Virus record (IMG/VR): IMGVR_UViG_3300005288_000001
Span: 108,502-172,501 of that record
DNA from: a virus
Reading direction: 5' to 3' (one strand)
DNA length: 64,000 nt
A program made the translations under genes and the position numbers. Under the pieces are notes generated by a model. The model ran no database searches and had not been told where the DNA came from. It worked only from the letters and a program-made list of their open reading frames with translations. Below, in pieces: positions 1 to 8,960 of the stretch. The first letter of the stretch is position 1; the number at the start of each line of letters is the position of its first letter.

Positions 1-723
1 ATAGAGCCATTGCTCTGTAATTGGTTCGGTCGGAATCGTACCATCAGCCTTATAAGTGCCGAAGCCATCATGAACATTGACCGTAACATGTTTGATGATC
101 TTTCCGTTGGTAACTGGCCCGTAGAAGTTCGTCTTCATCGTGAAATTCAGAGTATGAATGACGACGCGTTGGTTCTTTTCATAGGACCCGTCGTAATTGT
201 CTTCTGCCGGAACGGCACTGTTGAGAACAACTGGAACGGATTGAACGATATTCAGCTCGGGTACAATAGATAGGCTGAGGGAATAGGCAGGACCGAAGTA
301 TGGTAGAATCTGCTCCAAAATCTGAAGCGCGTCCTCTTGGCCCTTGGTAACGATGTAAAGACTGATACCGATGTTCCATGGCACAGGTGCGAAGACTTGC
401 TTGCGGCCAGGATCAGTTGGTGTTGGACTGTTACAGATGATTGTATTGGTTGAATTCATCTTACGACTTTCGTCATAAGTGTATCCTGTAATCTCGAAGG
501 CCATACGCGGCAACGAAACCTTAACGTGTTTGTCCAGACTTGGGTCCGAATCAACACGACGCAGCAACTTATCCTTGTTTGAATATGCGATAGGAACTGC
601 GATGGTTTGTTCGACCGAGCCATCAAGGGCTTGTCGTTGCACAACTACATCACTGAATAGTCGCGCGAAGGCGATAATAGTGTTCTTGGTTGTGCTGTGG
701 TAGAAAGGGTTTCCAGCAAACAT
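1..723 (-). CDS. 15: gp15-like tail sheath terminator (partial)
   Basis: Read from an ATG at 723, the frame stays open for 241 codons to the window edge, so the C-terminus is missing. The N-terminus (FARLFSDVVVQR, then VPIAYSNKDKLLRRV) has the pattern of T4 gp15, which caps the last sheath and tube rings and joins the tail to the neck. T4 gp15 has 272 residues, so most of the protein is present. The ATG overlaps the TAA of the gp14 gene (TAATG), which suggests coupled translation. The gp13-gp14-gp15 order matches T4. Confidence 0.85.
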   Translation of the reverse strand, partial: MFAGNPFYHSTTKNTIIAFARLFSDVVVQRQALDGSVEQTIAVPIAYSNKDKLLRRVDSDPSLDKHVKVSLPRMAFEITGYTYDESRKMNSTNTIICNSPTPTDPGRKQVFAPVPWNIGISLYIVTKGQEDALQILEQILPYFGPAYSLSLSIVPELNIVQSVPVVLNSAVPAEDNYDGSYEKNQRVVIHTLNFTMKTNFYGPVTNGKIIKHVTVNVHDGFGTYKADGTIPTEPITEQWLY

Positions 724-1376
724 TAAGGAAGATCTCCGAATGGATTGTCAGTCGGGAAGCCAACGTTGGGCCACTCGTCACGAGCTTTTTCATTATCGCC
801 GTATGAATCAGGGACGTCGATATTAGGTTGTTTCGTAGTGTCAAAGGTTCGCATAGATTCGAACACGTCGATTTCAGGCTTACCTGTTTCGATACGTTCC
901 GACGAGTACGTGTATGTTTCGACCGTAAGAGTGTACGTGTATAGCTTTGCCAATTGGTAAAACTGTTCTTGGTGCTTGACGAATGTGACAACGAATAGGC
1001 CACCAGTCAGTGGGAAGTAAATCAGATCACCTTCGGCCGGACGGTTGGGAAGTTGATTGCCGGGAAAACGACCAATCAGTTGGTCCCAACGGCGACGGGC
1101 AACGGTCAGGTATGCGCTCTGGTCCATCGTGTGGCCGAACGTCTTGACGAATGCACCCTGGCCATCGAAGCCCATTGGAGTCTCAAGATACATTTCAATT
1201 GAATATGCATCCTTGAACTTTGAGAGACGGTCTTCTCCTAGAAACTCATCCTTGGCAACTAGCACGCGAGGGATGTAATAGAAGTTTTGTCCCTTTGCCT
1301 GGATGGCTTCAATGATAAGGTCTTCCAGAAGACCCTGCTCATTCGTAGAACCAACATTGAAATAAGGATTGATCAT
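723..1376 (-). CDS. 14: gp14-like neck protein
   Basis: This 217-residue protein begins MINPYFNVGSTNEQGLLEDL and contains GQNFYYIPR and VAKDEFLGED, the signature of T4-type gp14. Gp14 forms, with gp13, the neck ring that seals the filled head and accepts the tail. It is somewhat shorter than T4 gp14 (256 residues). It lies between gp13 (1 bp upstream) and gp15 (1 bp overlap), the conserved neck cassette. Assignment rests on family pattern plus synteny. Confidence 0.88.
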   Translation of the reverse strand: MINPYFNVGSTNEQGLLEDLIIEAIQAKGQNFYYIPRVLVAKDEFLGEDRLSKFKDAYSIEMYLETPMGFDGQGAFVKTFGHTMDQSAYLTVARRRWDQLIGRFPGNQLPNRPAEGDLIYFPLTGGLFVVTFVKHQEQFYQLAKLYTYTLTVETYTYSSERIETGKPEIDVFESMRTFDTTKQPNIDVPDSYGDNEKARDEWPNVGFPTDNPFGDLP

Positions 1377-1377
1377 G

Positions 1378-2328
1378 TTATCCCATGAAGAACGATAGTG
1401 GCGCCGACTTGGTTAGCAGGTCAGTTTCGAGAGCCTTGATATCCAACATAGCTTCTTGGAAGATGGTGTTGCCGTCAACCTTGATACCACCTGGAAGAGT
1501 CATACCACTATACTTCTTCAGGTTAATTCCCCACTGGCGCTTGATTAGGGCAGTTGTATATTGGCGAACCCAAGGTTCAGTCCAAACCTTGCTGAAGGCT
1601 TGAGGATCGATAGCACGGTATCCTTCAACGACAATAACCTGTCCGGTTGAGAGCTTCCCGCGCCAGTTCACATCAAGACGCAGCTGTCCCATCATACGGT
1701 TGAACTCGAAATCTGGAGCTGCATTCAACGTGAAGTTGAGCAAGTCCAGATGGCTCATGGCCATTGTGTAGTATGTAAGGTCCGTAGACGTCAGATTGCG
1801 GATATCATTCAGCATCAATTGGTATTGGACGTCAAAGATATATGCACTAGAACTTGTAGGTTGGGTGAAAGGAATAACACGAGTCACACCGAAAACCGCG
1901 TCTGGAATACGAATCCAGTGGTTTTCTGTATCGCCGGCAGTATAGAAAATTCCAGAGCTGAGAGTTGCTACGTTGCCAGCAGCATCAGTAATGTTTTCGC
2001 CTGCCAGGAATTCACCTACAACGTTACGGATATTGAGAACTGTTGGATCAATAGATGGTTGTGTCTTAGCCTTGGCGCCCGATGTGGTTCCAACAATATC
2101 AATCTCGTTAGGGAAGGCAGTTGCATTATTCGTCGTAATGTTCAGCTGCGAGCAGGTAATCTTGTGCTGCAGATAAATCTTCTCGGCACCTTCATAGTGG
2201 TAGAGGTTGAAATACGACAGGGCTTCGTCGATACGATCCTGCAGTTGTTCTTCGGCAACGTTGATTTCAACCACGGGTGCGCCAAGAGCGCGAAGGCAAT
2301 ACTGCTTTAGATGTTCTCTTGTCGACAT
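1378..2328 (-). CDS. 13: gp13-like neck protein
   Basis: This 316-residue protein is close in length to T4 gp13 (309). It opens with STREHLKQYCLRALGAPVVE and an acidic 'QDRIDEALSYFNLYHYEG' segment, and ends in the WVRQYTTALIKRQWGINLKKYSG region typical of gp13 homologues. Gp13 is a head-completion protein that binds the portal vertex after DNA packaging. Its start overlaps the stop of the upstream repeat protein (TAATG), and gp14 follows immediately. Confidence 0.9.
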   Translation of the reverse strand: MSTREHLKQYCLRALGAPVVEINVAEEQLQDRIDEALSYFNLYHYEGAEKIYLQHKITCSQLNITTNNATAFPNEIDIVGTTSGAKAKTQPSIDPTVLNIRNVVGEFLAGENITDAAGNVATLSSGIFYTAGDTENHWIRIPDAVFGVTRVIPFTQPTSSSAYIFDVQYQLMLNDIRNLTSTDLTYYTMAMSHLDLLNFTLNAAPDFEFNRMMGQLRLDVNWRGKLSTGQVIVVEGYRAIDPQAFSKVWTEPWVRQYTTALIKRQWGINLKKYSGMTLPGGIKVDGNTIFQEAMLDIKALETDLLTKSAPLSFFMG

Positions 2329-3899
2329 TACTTCACCACAATTCTTTTAATTTTATCCTTCAAGGTCACAAACGATTTCGAGACCTTGTCCATAACAACG
2401 TTCTTAGATTCAGGGATAGCACCCGGAATATTAGCAACAGATTTGTTCATTTGTTCCGATACAGTATTGGTATTCTTACGCAAGACGACACGAACATTGT
2501 AACGCTTAGTGATCCGTTGAACGAACGAGAGGACGTTGGTTATCACGTTCGCATCTAGCGCCACATAGAAGAGGCGGCTGAGTCTACTATTTAGGGTCTT
2601 CGTCGCCTTAAAGACTTTTGATACGAGTCTACTCTTGGTTGCAGTAGCATGGATCGAAGTCATGAATACTTTCGCGCGCAACGAATTACGCACGGCGGTA
2701 ATCAGTGTAGACTTAGAAATCAGCACCCCAACCATACGAATCATCTTCGGTGACAGACCAAGGTTTGCCTTGAGTGACTTGAAGAATCCCTTTGTAACTA
2801 AAGTATTAGCTAGGAGGCTTTTTGAAATGGTTTTGCCAACACGACGAATCAAGATAACGTTGGTGGCCACGGCCTTAGTAATCTTCTTACCAATCAGACG
2901 TGACATCAGATTAGAAACCTGAAGGGTCTTGCTGATTCGTTTGAAGACTAGACGTTGACGAAGCGCAAAGGCGTTCACAGTTGTAGTGTGGAACGATAGC
3001 AGCTTACGCGAAAGAGCGGACGTTTCGTTGACAACGAGGCTTCCGGACAAGACAAGAAGCATACGACGAAGTGGCGTTGCAGTTCCCGTAGCGACCAGGC
3101 TCTTGTTGATGATATGGAATACTCTACGGATACGCGTCGTCACAGCCGTGAGACTAACAGATCGAATCTTGTAGATTCGACGAAGCATACTCGATGACGA
3201 TGAGACATTCGCCATAAGCATCATCGCCTTCAGGCTTGCGTACGAGTATGAGGCAAAGGTTGTAAGACCAGCACTTAGAGACTTGGTCAGTGTACGAAAC
3301 GCGGTGCCCACCAACGAATTAGATGTGGTATGATTGCTTCCGACACGACGGATACGAGTGGCCGAAACCAATTTGACCACGTTGATGATCTGAGTCGTTG
3401 AGCGAATACGGGTTGCGTTGATTAGCTTGGCTACGCTTAGATTCTTAGTGAGATTGCGAATTTGAGTTGCGCTAATAACTTTCGCGACGCTACGAATCTT
3501 ATACACTGCGCGAGCGCGTGTAGCAGTTGCCAGCTTGGATGTGCTGAAATTCTTACCAATCACCGGAGTACGAGTGGCCGATATTACCTTGCTCAGACTG
3601 ATAATCTGTGTCGTAGAACGAATTCGTGAAGGTGTTATCACCTTCGATAGATTGAAAATCTGGGTGACCGAACGATTACGTGTTGCGGTGATTGCCTTCG
3701 TTGCTGTTTCAATCTTCGATACACTATTGAGACGAGACTTGAGTGTTGTAAGAGATGCCAGGAAACTCTTCAAGATGGAACGTGAACGGCTAGCAGCCAC
3801 AGAACTGCTAGCGGTCAGAGTCATCGTGGTTGAGTTTGATCCTGCCGCGCGCAACTCCGCGGATATAGGCTGCGCACCGAGAATCAATCTTCCGTACAT
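2328..3899 (-). CDS. basic protein of 18-residue repeats at the fibritin position
   Basis: I do not recognise a family for this 523-residue protein. After a 22-residue head it is built of 18-residue repeats. Clear units run from about residue 23 to 256 (for example SVTQIFNLSKVITPSRIR, STTQIISLSKVISATRTP, STTQIINVVKLVSATRIR), then looser 18-20 residue units to about 440. Ser, Thr, Arg, Lys and Ile/Val dominate and acidic residues are almost absent, so the protein is strongly basic. The strand-turn periodicity suggests an elongated beta structure (inference). In T4 the gene just before 13 is wac (fibritin, collar whiskers), so by position this may be a collar or neck fibre. The last 80 residues depart from the repeat. 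Confidence 0.85.
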   Translation of the reverse strand: MYGRLILGAQPISAELRAAGSNSTTMTLTASSSVAASRSRSILKSFLASLTTLKSRLNSVSKIETATKAITATRNRSVTQIFNLSKVITPSRIRSTTQIISLSKVISATRTPVIGKNFSTSKLATATRARAVYKIRSVAKVISATQIRNLTKNLSVAKLINATRIRSTTQIINVVKLVSATRIRRVGSNHTTSNSLVGTAFRTLTKSLSAGLTTFASYSYASLKAMMLMANVSSSSSMLRRIYKIRSVSLTAVTTRIRRVFHIINKSLVATGTATPLRRMLLVLSGSLVVNETSALSRKLLSFHTTTVNAFALRQRLVFKRISKTLQVSNLMSRLIGKKITKAVATNVILIRRVGKTISKSLLANTLVTKGFFKSLKANLGLSPKMIRMVGVLISKSTLITAVRNSLRAKVFMTSIHATATKSRLVSKVFKATKTLNSRLSRLFYVALDANVITNVLSFVQRITKRYNVRVVLRKNTNTVSEQMNKSVANIPGAIPESKNVVMDKVSKSFVTLKDKIKRIVVK

Positions 3900-3900
3900 A

Positions 3901-6900
3901 TTACGTCAGTCGTTCGACTGTGAAGAATATTTGGTAGCGAGCGGTTCCAATAGTTCCCGTTACAGTTGTTGTGTACTGAGCAGTACCAATTGCCATACGA
4001 GCAATAATAGAACCTTGCGTGTAGTTCGCTGCCGCCATAGAGATAGAAGGAATGACCACGCTTCGTAGTTGACCAGCGGCATCATTGAAGAAGATAGTCG
4101 ACGCCACCGTTGCCGTGCCGCTGGATACTTCCGTTGCCAGATAGTAGGTGATACGATAATCGCCTTCAGCCCATGCCGTGAACAAGTTCGTAGCACCGAT
4201 AGAAGTAGATTGGGTCTTCAGAGCCTTCTTAGCCTTGATTGCTGGAATGCACGAAATCAGGTTATCAATAGTCGTTGGCCATACAGCGTTGTTCGTTTCA
4301 ACCACACCATGGACCAGATTAGGACGCGCGCCTGAACCCGGAGTCGAGATATTTGCCCAGCTGGTGAACAAAGCTCCAGTATCAACACCGTAGAATGCAT
4401 TACTTGCTGGCCATACGTTGTTGATCGTATAGTCAAGAGCCACACATGTCGCGCTGCCGTTACCGCCAAAGAAGTGAACGTTATGGAACTGGTTACTATC
4501 ACAAGATGCTAGATAGATACCATAGACCACGTTTGAGCCAGTCGCAAAGGTAACAACCACGTTCGTGAAGTGGCAGTAGTCCGTGTTGCTGTTGAGCAAT
4601 CCTGTGCAGTGGATACCGATAGCACCAGTAACGTTTGGCACTTCGATGCTGATATTGTCGAAACGATTATGCAGACTGTCTACGTTATCCACACCAGACA
4701 CAGTGTTAGCAACTGTGGTTGACAGGATAGAATACTTGCATCCCTTGAAGGACAGGTCTTGGCAAGAACCGAAAGCAGCTGACACCACATGCAAACCAGC
4801 AGAGGCAACACCACTTCCTTCAAATTCGATACGGTCAACACCCCATCCAACGAGTGGACCGGCAAGCTTGATCATAACCAAGACAGAAGCGCTCGCCCAT
4901 ACCAGCTTCGTAGTGGCAGTTGTAGCCATACCAGCCAGTGCGTATTGCGGACGTGGAACACCTTCACCAACCAAACGAACGCCACGAATGGTAGACGCGG
5001 CCGAGCTGGTTCCATCACCGATCGTAATGCTGGTCGATAGACGATACGTTCCCTTAGGAAGATAAACTTCACCACCAGATGTACCAAGATAGTTGATGGC
5101 AGCCTGGATAGCGCAACCGTCAATTTCTTCAGTCAGGGCAGCAGCGAATGGATATACCACTTGAGCCGCAGCCAGGGTAGCATATTGCGCTGATAGTGGG
5201 TGAGTCGTCCCATCACCGTAGGCACCAAAGTCCTTAACGTTGATACGATTATTCAGGTCGTTAATGTAACGTGAACTGTTAGACTTCTGTACCTTGACCC
5301 CAGTGTGACCTGACGAATCAATCTGATAGAACGTGTTCGATGATGGGCGACCACCTGAATCTTGCTCGTTTACAGCGTGACGCATCTTTCCGTTACCGGC
5401 CCAAGACTGTAGATTCGACACCTTGTTGTTAACGGTTCCCGAACCATAGAACAGAACCGCAGCGCCTTCTGTTTCGTCTAGCGAGTTTGGATTGGTGATC
5501 GAAAGACCATCTACAGTGTTGAACTGGCAGTTGTCGGCAATAGCAAATCCAGACTTAGCGGGCGAATTGATCTGCCCACCAATTATCTTGTTGAAGTTAG
5601 AAAATGTACCAAGGCTCAGACCTGATACATTATTGTCGCCCCAGATAGACATACCAAAGTCTGTAGATGCCCAAGTGGCATTACCTGTCCAGAAGATAGA
5701 TGGATTGACAATATCGCAGTTGTTGCAATTCAGCAGATTGATACCTTCCAGCTTGGTGTCCCAAGTGCGGTGGTTAATAATCTTACCACGACCCACATTG
5801 TACATCTGTGCACCCATCTGTGTACAGTTAAATGTCGTACAATCGATGATAGCATGGTCGCTTCCGCTAACGTTTTGGATACCGTGCGAAGTGTATACAT
5901 TAGACACGACACAGTTACGTGTGTGGATATTGCTGCCACCCGAATGATAGATGCCGATCTGTTGAGCTTCGTTTACTGTGATTCGTTCGAAATCGCATTG
6001 GCTAGAAGCTGATGTGTTGATACCGAAGGCTGCAGATGCTGAGATCAGAATATCCGATGCCTTAATCTGAGCACTTGAATCTACGAAGATACAACTCGCA
6101 GCTGTGAAAGTAGCACGTTCAGCGTACAGCTGGAAGTTGCTCAAATTCACATTGGTCTTGCTGCTAATCAAGAACCACTTGTTGCCTGTAATCGTTGATC
6201 CAAACGGAATGAAAACGGTATTCATTCCCGACCCACGGAAGTTCATATTCGAACCAAATGTAATCTGGTCCGTATAGTAAAGTCCGCCTGGTACAAAGAT
6301 GCCACCACGCCCATAAGTCGCCATCGCATTGATAGCGTCTTGAATGTTGGTCTGTAGATTCGATGTTTCAGTCTGAGCTGAAATTGTAGAATGCTTAGCA
6401 GGTGGAATAAAACGGAACAAGGAAACTTCATCACCGTTCGCCATATCAGACAGCGTCTTAACATACGCTGGTGCGACTGGGTCCGCGTGGGGAACCATTG
6501 TCGACGTGATACCAGCAACCGTTCCGGTGAATGTTGGTGAAGCTAGAGTAGCATAACCTTGCGCCTTGACGTAAGCGGTCGTGGCAATTTGAGTCGTGTT
6601 GGTACCAGTGGATGCTGTTGGAGCTGTTGGAGTACCAGTCAGGGCAGGGGATGCTAGAGTAGCATAAGCCTGTGCCTTGACATATGCAGTGGTCGCAATC
6701 TGAGTCGTGTTGGTACCAGTGGATGCTGTTGGAGCTAGTGGCGTACCAGTTAGAGATGGAGATGCAAGTGGCGCATAAGCCTGTCCAATAACAAACGCAG
6801 TTGTGGCGATTTGTGTGGTGTTGGTGTTGGCAGCTGCGGTTGTTGAAGTTGGTGTGCCAGTAAGAGCGGGCGATGCAAGAGTTGCATACGCTTGAGCCTT

Positions 6901-7323
6901 AACATAGGCAGTTGTAGCGATCTGGGTTGTGTTGGTAGCAGTAGCAGCTGTAGGAGCGGCAGGCGTACCAGTGAAGGTTGGTGAAGCTAGGTTGGCCTTA
7001 CCGACGATCGTAGATGCATCCAACGTGATTGCGATGCGTCGTGTTCCAGCGGCCCACGAAACAGCGGCGTTTGCATTTGAACTACGGATGATTGCGGTAC
7101 GAGCCAGGATACCACCTGTGCCCCAGGTACCAGTTCCAATTTCCCAGCTACCACTAGGGATTCCGGAAACGTTGACATCTTCTGCATAGTAGATGCAGGT
7201 GTCGCCGTTCGCGCACTGAGACGCGAACGTGGTGAATCCAGAAATAGTGCCAGCTAGAGTATATGAACCAGTTCCCGTAGTAGTGCTGGTTTCCAGCACT
7301 CGATCTGCGGTAATAAAGGCCAT
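3901..7323 (-). CDS. tail fibre or tailspike with beta-helix domains
   Basis: This 1140-residue protein is modular. Residues 1-110 form a head with Gly/Thr-rich strands. Residues 111-258 are four 37-residue repeats (LASPxLTGTPxAPT...NTTQIATTAYV). Around 300-680 lies a parallel beta-helix-like segment (NIQDAINAM...GGIFVPGGLYY). A second one follows (INVKDFGAYGDGTTH, then YLPKGTYRLSTS), the hallmark of the pectate-lyase-like superfamily used by phage depolymerases and spikes. It probably binds or cleaves surface polysaccharide. No catalytic residues can be assigned by eye. It belongs to a run of fibre genes between the baseplate and neck genes. Confidence 0.85.
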   Translation of the reverse strand: MAFITADRVLETSTTTGTGSYTLAGTISGFTTFASQCANGDTCIYYAEDVNVSGIPSGSWEIGTGTWGTGGILARTAIIRSSNANAAVSWAAGTRRIAITLDASTIVGKANLASPTFTGTPAAPTAATATNTTQIATTAYVKAQAYATLASPALTGTPTSTTAAANTNTTQIATTAFVIGQAYAPLASPSLTGTPLAPTASTGTNTTQIATTAYVKAQAYATLASPALTGTPTAPTASTGTNTTQIATTAYVKAQGYATLASPTFTGTVAGITSTMVPHADPVAPAYVKTLSDMANGDEVSLFRFIPPAKHSTISAQTETSNLQTNIQDAINAMATYGRGGIFVPGGLYYTDQITFGSNMNFRGSGMNTVFIPFGSTITGNKWFLISSKTNVNLSNFQLYAERATFTAASCIFVDSSAQIKASDILISASAAFGINTSASSQCDFERITVNEAQQIGIYHSGGSNIHTRNCVVSNVYTSHGIQNVSGSDHAIIDCTTFNCTQMGAQMYNVGRGKIINHRTWDTKLEGINLLNCNNCDIVNPSIFWTGNATWASTDFGMSIWGDNNVSGLSLGTFSNFNKIIGGQINSPAKSGFAIADNCQFNTVDGLSITNPNSLDETEGAAVLFYGSGTVNNKVSNLQSWAGNGKMRHAVNEQDSGGRPSSNTFYQIDSSGHTGVKVQKSNSSRYINDLNNRINVKDFGAYGDGTTHPLSAQYATLAAAQVVYPFAAALTEEIDGCAIQAAINYLGTSGGEVYLPKGTYRLSTSITIGDGTSSAASTIRGVRLVGEGVPRPQYALAGMATTATTKLVWASASVLVMIKLAGPLVGWGVDRIEFEGSGVASAGLHVVSAAFGSCQDLSFKGCKYSILSTTVANTVSGVDNVDSLHNRFDNISIEVPNVTGAIGIHCTGLLNSNTDYCHFTNVVVTFATGSNVVYGIYLASCDSNQFHNVHFFGGNGSATCVALDYTINNVWPASNAFYGVDTGALFTSWANISTPGSGARPNLVHGVVETNNAVWPTTIDNLISCIPAIKAKKALKTQSTSIGATNLFTAWAEGDYRITYYLATEVSSGTATVASTIFFNDAAGQLRSVVIPSISMAAANYTQGSIIARMAIGTAQYTTTVTGTIGTARYQIFFTVERLT
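6550..6993. repeat. four tandem 111-bp repeats in the fibre gene
   Basis: Four consecutive 37-codon units lie here, followed by a partial fifth ending near 6511. They share LASP-LTGTP, a Thr/Ala-rich turn, NTTQIATTA(Y/F)V and QAYA. The DNA is also visibly repetitive (recurring 'gttggtaccagtggatgctg'). A diverged copy of the unit is in the S74 fibre gene at about 11030-11120 (LTGTPNAPT...QIATTAFVLANA). Such repeats form fibre shafts and can recombine between fibre genes. Confidence 0.9.
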
Positions 7324-7327
7324 ATTC

Positions 7328-7705
7328 TTATGTCAGTTGGGTCTTCAACGTGAATTGAATTGATTCACCGATGTCAAGAGCGATACCAGTAAAGTCAGCC
7401 CACAGGAACAGATTACCAGAAGTAGAAGCATCAAACAGACCAACTTCGGAGATGGTCTTACCAGCTCCAGCGACGGTCAGAGTTCCTACGACTTGATATG
7501 TGTCGTTAGTGGTCGTGGTTGTTACGAGCGAGCTCGTACCTGCAACACGTGCTTCTGCAGCAGCGGTTGATAGTGCAGTTCCGGTAATAACAGCGCCAGT
7601 ACCAGTTCCCCAAGCAACGTAATTTGGCTCAGTAGCACCAGTTGCACCATTCTTTAGACGATTGTTGTAAACACCCTTGCCGATGTTCGTGATGACGGTT
7701 GCCAT
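7328..7705 (-). CDS. small tail-fibre-associated protein
   Basis: This 125-residue protein begins MATVITNIGKGVYNNRLKNG and ends with an ISEVGLFDAS...GNLFLWADF...GESIQFTLK pattern common at the ends of phage fibre and collar proteins. The protein at 20548-21003 ends in a comparable way (ILEAGIFSAS, GDNIVF), so both probably share a fold. It sits 4 bp upstream of the large spike gene and may be an attachment or adaptor subunit. Its ATG overlaps the TAA of the 54-residue gene (TAATG). Confidence 0.75.
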   Translation of the reverse strand: MATVITNIGKGVYNNRLKNGATGATEPNYVAWGTGTGAVITGTALSTAAAEARVAGTSSLVTTTTTNDTYQVVGTLTVAGAGKTISEVGLFDASTSGNLFLWADFTGIALDIGESIQFTLKTQLT

Positions 7706-7869
7706 TATTTTCTCCAGTTTTTAAGTTTTTGTTTAAGAAAATGTAATCCGCGCATAAGAGGATTCTTATGGTAGTAGGCCACAACACCGAGAGGAACTTT
7801 TGTACCATCGGCGCGAATAATTGTCGCCTCGATGGTCACTTCCTTAAATTTCTGTTCGCCGAGAAACAT
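7705..7869 (-). CDS. 54-residue basic protein in the fibre operon
   Basis: An ATG at 7869 opens 54 codons ending in a TAA that overlaps the next ATG (TAATG), the junction style used throughout this operon. The product starts MFLGEQKFKEVTIEATIIRA and ends in a Lys/Arg-rich amphipathic tail (LKQKLKNWRK). It fills an otherwise empty 180-bp gap. I do not recognise the family. A second ATG at 7873 is out of frame. Confidence 0.7.
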   Translation of the reverse strand: MFLGEQKFKEVTIEATIIRADGTKVPLGVVAYYHKNPLMRGLHFLKQKLKNWRK

Positions 7870-7883
7870 ACATTCACTTTCTA

Positions 7884-8558
7884 TTATTTAGTAATGTTAG
7901 GACTTAGAAGAACAGTCCCACTGAGAATTCGCGTAACAGTTGTGTCCGGCGCTGTAATTTCCAGATCATAGACAGCCGAGTCAAAAGATAGCACTGATGT
8001 TTCCAGAGCCGTCAGTTGGATAGTGACAGTCCCGAAAGCACCACCCATGGCCAGACGACCATTGGTATTTGTTAGTTCGAGGATCAAAACTGGAGAACTG
8101 GCCACTGGACGAATCTGCATCTTGGCAGTGTACCCAGTCAGGTCCTTAAGGGAACCGTCCACATCGCGCAGTTCAACCACGTGGTTATATGTGGCTCCCT
8201 GGATAATTTCAAGGAGTTCACTATCAACATCGCTCGTTGAGTTTGTTGGATTAACACCTGTAAGACCAGGGGATACAATTGCTTGTCCTTGTTCAAGTCG
8301 AATTCGGTCATTCGCCGACGTCGCCAAGACGTCATAGACGCAACGGCCAACTGTTAGGAACGCAGTATTCTCAGCCTTCATCGAAATAGCAATCTGACCT
8401 GTAACCAAATTCAGGACAGTAACGTCGAAGAATTCGTACTCAGCAGCGTCATACCATTTACGGATTTGTGCTGCCAAAGTATAGTTGGTCAGATTGACTC
8501 CCGTATCAATGACGTGATAGAAAGTCGCTCCCTGATCAATATAGATGTAGTTATCCAT
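7884..8558 (-). CDS. two-domain virion protein with duplicated BppU-like fold
   Basis: This 224-residue protein contains two copies of a domain of about 100 residues. Copy 1 starts near IYIDQGATFYHVIDT and copy 2 near IIQGATYNHVVELRD. Each has the sequence '(Q)GAT...V...LTNYT/LTGYTA...QIR' and ends in a 'VYD(V/L)' strand. The pattern resembles N-terminal domains of phage receptor-binding or upper-baseplate proteins (inference from pattern). It is probably a fibre-anchoring or accessory virion protein. Its ATG overlaps the stop of the upstream gene. Confidence 0.65.
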   Translation of the reverse strand: MDNYIYIDQGATFYHVIDTGVNLTNYTLAAQIRKWYDAAEYEFFDVTVLNLVTGQIAISMKAENTAFLTVGRCVYDVLATSANDRIRLEQGQAIVSPGLTGVNPTNSTSDVDSELLEIIQGATYNHVVELRDVDGSLKDLTGYTAKMQIRPVASSPVLILELTNTNGRLAMGGAFGTVTIQLTALETSVLSFDSAVYDLEITAPDTTVTRILSGTVLLSPNITK

Positions 8559-8959
8559 TAGGTGCTCTTCTTAGTGCGCTTTGGTCGAGCTTCAAGTGCT
8601 TCAAGTCGCTTCAGGATATCAGCAAGTGGATCAGGTGGGAGTGAATCACCAATCAGAGATTCAAGCTCTTGGGTCTTGTGCTTATTCTGCGCGCGGAAGA
8701 AGCTGAAGCGTTCAGCTTCACGTTCTGCTCCAACGGCGTTATTCAGCCATTCAAGTTCTTCCTTACCAGCGCCAGCGTGTGCTTCGATGATTTCTTTGGG
8801 AATTGAATAGGCGCGAACAATCTTGTCGACGTCTTGTAGATTCTTGGGATACGGTTGCATCATCGTGATAGCAGTCCAACCGCCATCGGCAAATTCGACT
8901 GTTAGAACCTGACGGGAAGCATCCCATTGTGTAATTTTGTATTTGAAAGTATCGCTCAT
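8558..8959 (-). CDS. possible fibre assembly or chaperone protein
   Basis: This 133-residue protein has an N-terminal beta-rich half (FKYKITQWDASRQVLTVEFA) and a helical, charged C-terminal half with a Lys/Arg-rich tail. Small proteins of this layout often sit next to fibre genes and act as fibre assembly factors. That role is inferred from position only. It lies 1 bp after the Gly-rich adhesin gene and overlaps the next gene. Confidence 0.6.
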   Translation of the reverse strand: MSDTFKYKITQWDASRQVLTVEFADGGWTAITMMQPYPKNLQDVDKIVRAYSIPKEIIEAHAGAGKEELEWLNNAVGAEREAERFSFFRAQNKHKTQELESLIGDSLPPDPLADILKRLEALEARPKRTKKST

Positions 8960-8960
8960 G

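Noticed and set aside
6550-6993. CRISPR-like repeat array
   Set aside because: The 111-bp units are in-frame coding repeats of a fibre gene with no unique spacers.
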